From Siniperca chuatsi (lineage: Eukaryota; Chordata; Actinopteri; Centrarchiformes; Sinipercidae), in NCBI RefSeq assembly GCF_020085105.1, contig NC_058045.1, positions 3,920,333-3,984,332 on the forward strand: 64,000 nucleotides of DNA, written 5' to 3'. Positions 61,734 through 64,000 of this stretch are shown piece by piece (within the stretch, counting starts at the first letter, position 1; every line of letters begins with the position of its first letter). The notes under the pieces were generated by a model. It made no database searches and was not told the DNA's origin. It saw only the letters and a list, made by a program, of their open reading frames with translations. The translations under genes and the position numbers were made by a program.

Positions 61734-64000
61734 GTAAGTCCCGTTTATTTTAACGCTTTCTGCTTTCTCCTCACTGCGTGGCTTTGAGTCCTGTGAGGAA
61801 AGTTGGATTTAGCTGTTGTGTCGGTGGAAATGCACAAAAGCAGGCAAGGTTTTAATGTTTTATAACTTCACGGTATCTGTCATGAGTGCTGTGTAGTGAG
61901 CAGGCCGACGCACTGATTTATTTATGTGTGGTTTATTCCTCCCATAGGAGCCGTTTTTTACTACTAACCCCCCCAGTGACTTATTCATTGTGTTTTATAG
62001 TGATTCAGACGCAGGCTGTGGCTTGAAACAGGATGCTGGACACCTGTAATGTGTGGTCCTGATATAGTGTCCTAACTGCCAAGAGAGCCGATATCTCGGA
62101 AGTTTGATGTAAAACAACCTAAAGTGTCAAACTGATTTGGCCACTTTCTGAATGTGAGTTTAGTGGTACTTGAACTACAAAGTGAGTGAGACTGGGAGTG
62201 TTGACATGTTGGTTGTGTAGCTGATGAGGGAGGCAATATGTGTGTTCCTCCTTCATAAACTGTCATGCTTTCTGAGTATTGACAGTGTAGTTTCTAGGAC
62301 TTGAACTATAATTAATAGTTTGGTCTATAAACTGTCAGACAATAGCGAAAAATGCCCAACATAATACCCCAAATCTCAAGGTGACACCTTCAAATTGCTT
62401 GTTTTGTCTGCCCAAAAGTTTCAAAAACCTCAAATATTCAGTTTATATATGAGAAACAAAACTGAGACGGAGAGAAATGTTTGGCATTTTTGCCTTAAAT
62501 ATGACATCAACAACTAATTGATTATCAAAATAGTTGCTGATTTTTTTTTGTTTGTTTTTTTTGTTGATTGACTAATTGTTTCAGCTATAATGGTTCCATC
62601 TTTAAATGAATGCGTATTAATTAATTTAATTAAACCTAACCAGGGATGATCTGGCAAGACTTTAAGTTGTAGTGATAATATTTTATAGTCTAAACTAACA
62701 GAAGACATACTTAAAACACTGAGACAGATTTATAAGACTCTTGCTTTGTAGAAGACAAGAGAAAACATTAAAAACAGCAATGCAACATCAACAAGAACAC
62801 CATTAAAATGTATCGCAAAGTGGTACAAAAGATCCTATTGTCATTTAGCTGAGAAACAGTTCCATGTGACCCGTGCTGACTTGGATTAAAAGAAGAATAC
62901 TAATTATTATAACTGTTTTTACCTTGTGAATTAGTTAAAAACCTCAGATTAACGAATTGCCAAAACAAAACCACAAACAACGTAGTCCTAAATAACGGGA
63001 AACGGAAACCATGAAAAGGTTGTCACTGGTCAATATATATTTCAGACTACACAAAGACATCACATGCTGTGGCTTACTTATGTCTGATTTCCTAAATCAA
63101 ACAAGCAAAGAAACAAAAAAGTAGGTTGTTTGGAAGCTCTTGTTGAAGACGAATGCACCTATAGTCACTTTGGACCAAAGTATCTGCGAAATGAATGTAA
63201 TATGATCAGTGCATACAAACTCATTAGATCCTGCTGTTATTTTGGGAAATTATTTACTGCTATGATCTCTACTTTTCTTCTAGTTTCTTATTTATAATTT
63301 GTTTTTCATCATAACATAACATGTTATGATGAAAAACTGTCAACTGTGAAATTGACTATATTTTAATATAGACCCCATCTGCTATATCTGATATACAGTA
63401 TATTCCAATTTATACTGTTTATCCTCTGTTTTGTTGCTGCTGCATCTCTGTATTATCTGCTGCTGCAGCAGCCCAGATTCTCTTAAGGGGCCCATTAAAG
63501 TTTCATTTTATTGACAAAAGTTATTCATCAGTAGCTCAGAAGCAGACGAATAAAGTCAAGTATCTTTCCACGTTCCATAAATCATCTTGTAAACCCTACA
63601 GAGGTCTCATCTCCTACAGTGAGAAATGTTTTGTTTTGATGTGTTAGAAATAATGGGCATGTGTTGCAGGGCCTGCGGTACACCGGCGAGCTTATTATGG
63701 CCTCTGTTTTCAGTAATGACGGCAGTTTGTATTTGCAAACAAAGCTAATTTCTCGAATGGTCGGTGCATAATGAATTTACAAGCTTGTAGAGACAGTTGT
63801 AACTGCTGTTTCACTGGTAGTTGTATCCTGATAACATCACCAGCATTTTATCTGACCCTCGGGGGTAACACTGTTTCAGGGCTGATGTTAGCTGCAAACC
63901 TTGATAACTTTGTGCACTTGAGCAGTAAGTTTTATTGAATATAATAATTAACAGTTTTGTTAATGATTTAGTCTTGAACTCTCTTCAGATAACTAGCTGC
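61734..64000 (+). other. Putative first intron, no exon recognised
   Basis: AT-rich sequence to the window end. It contains a perfect 16-bp inverted repeat at 63301-63337 (see findings). No coding exon is visible. Confidence 0.4.
63301..63337. repeat. Perfect 16-bp inverted repeat
   Basis: GTTTTTCATCATAACA and its exact reverse complement are separated by the five bases TAACA, giving a hairpin or cruciform with no mismatch. Confidence 0.9.

Overview
This window comes from a vertebrate nuclear genome, almost certainly a ray-finned (teleost, probably percomorph) fish. Coding exons are split by GT-AG introns, and the intergenic DNA is full of repeat types familiar from teleosts: short hAT-like elements starting with an imperfect CAGTGGTGGAA inverted repeat, 'GCTAACATGC' repeats, SINE-like tails, LINE fragments and (CA)n tracts. 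The three genes recognised are mfge8, hapln3 and acan, a neighbourhood also found in mammals (human 15q26.1), with the same relative orientation.

Layout. Bases 1-8100 hold the 3' part of mfge8 on the + strand: one EGF exon and two discoidin (F5/8 type C) domains. Its signal-peptide exon lies upstream of the window. From 8.1 to 20.2 kb there is 3' UTR and repeat-rich intergenic DNA. From 20.3 to 26.3 kb lies a complete hapln3 on the + strand: a CpG-containing promoter with a consensus CRE, a non-coding exon 1, and four coding exons for signal peptide, Ig and two link modules (376 aa). From about 29-31 kb to 48.2 kb lies a complete acan (aggrecan core protein) on the - strand, tail-to-tail with hapln3. 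Eighteen coding exons were placed by splice signals and unbroken phase, giving G1 (Ig plus two link modules), interglobular domain, G2 (two link modules), two small duplicated Thr/Asn-rich exons, a compact Ser-Gly chondroitin-sulfate attachment region, and G3 (EGF, C-type lectin, sushi, basic tail). A probable non-coding exon 1 and promoter lie near 48.2 kb. From 48.3 to 61.4 kb no gene is seen, only repeats and microsatellites. At about 61.45-61.73 kb a plausible non-coding first exon of an unidentified + strand gene ends in a strong splice donor.

How the genes relate. hapln3 encodes a link protein of the family that locks lectican G1 domains, such as aggrecan's, onto hyaluronan, so two partners of the pericellular matrix lie next to each other. 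mfge8 encodes a secreted phosphatidylserine-binding bridging protein and is linked by synteny rather than by an evident common pathway.

Most notable observation. The large acan glycosaminoglycan exon does not stay in frame. It contains either a one-base frameshift or a 76-nt GT-AG intron (34586-34661) whose removal exactly restores the frame, although the intron sequence itself reads like Ser-Gly coding sequence. The aggrecan interglobular domain also lacks the classical mammalian MMP and aggrecanase cleavage motifs.
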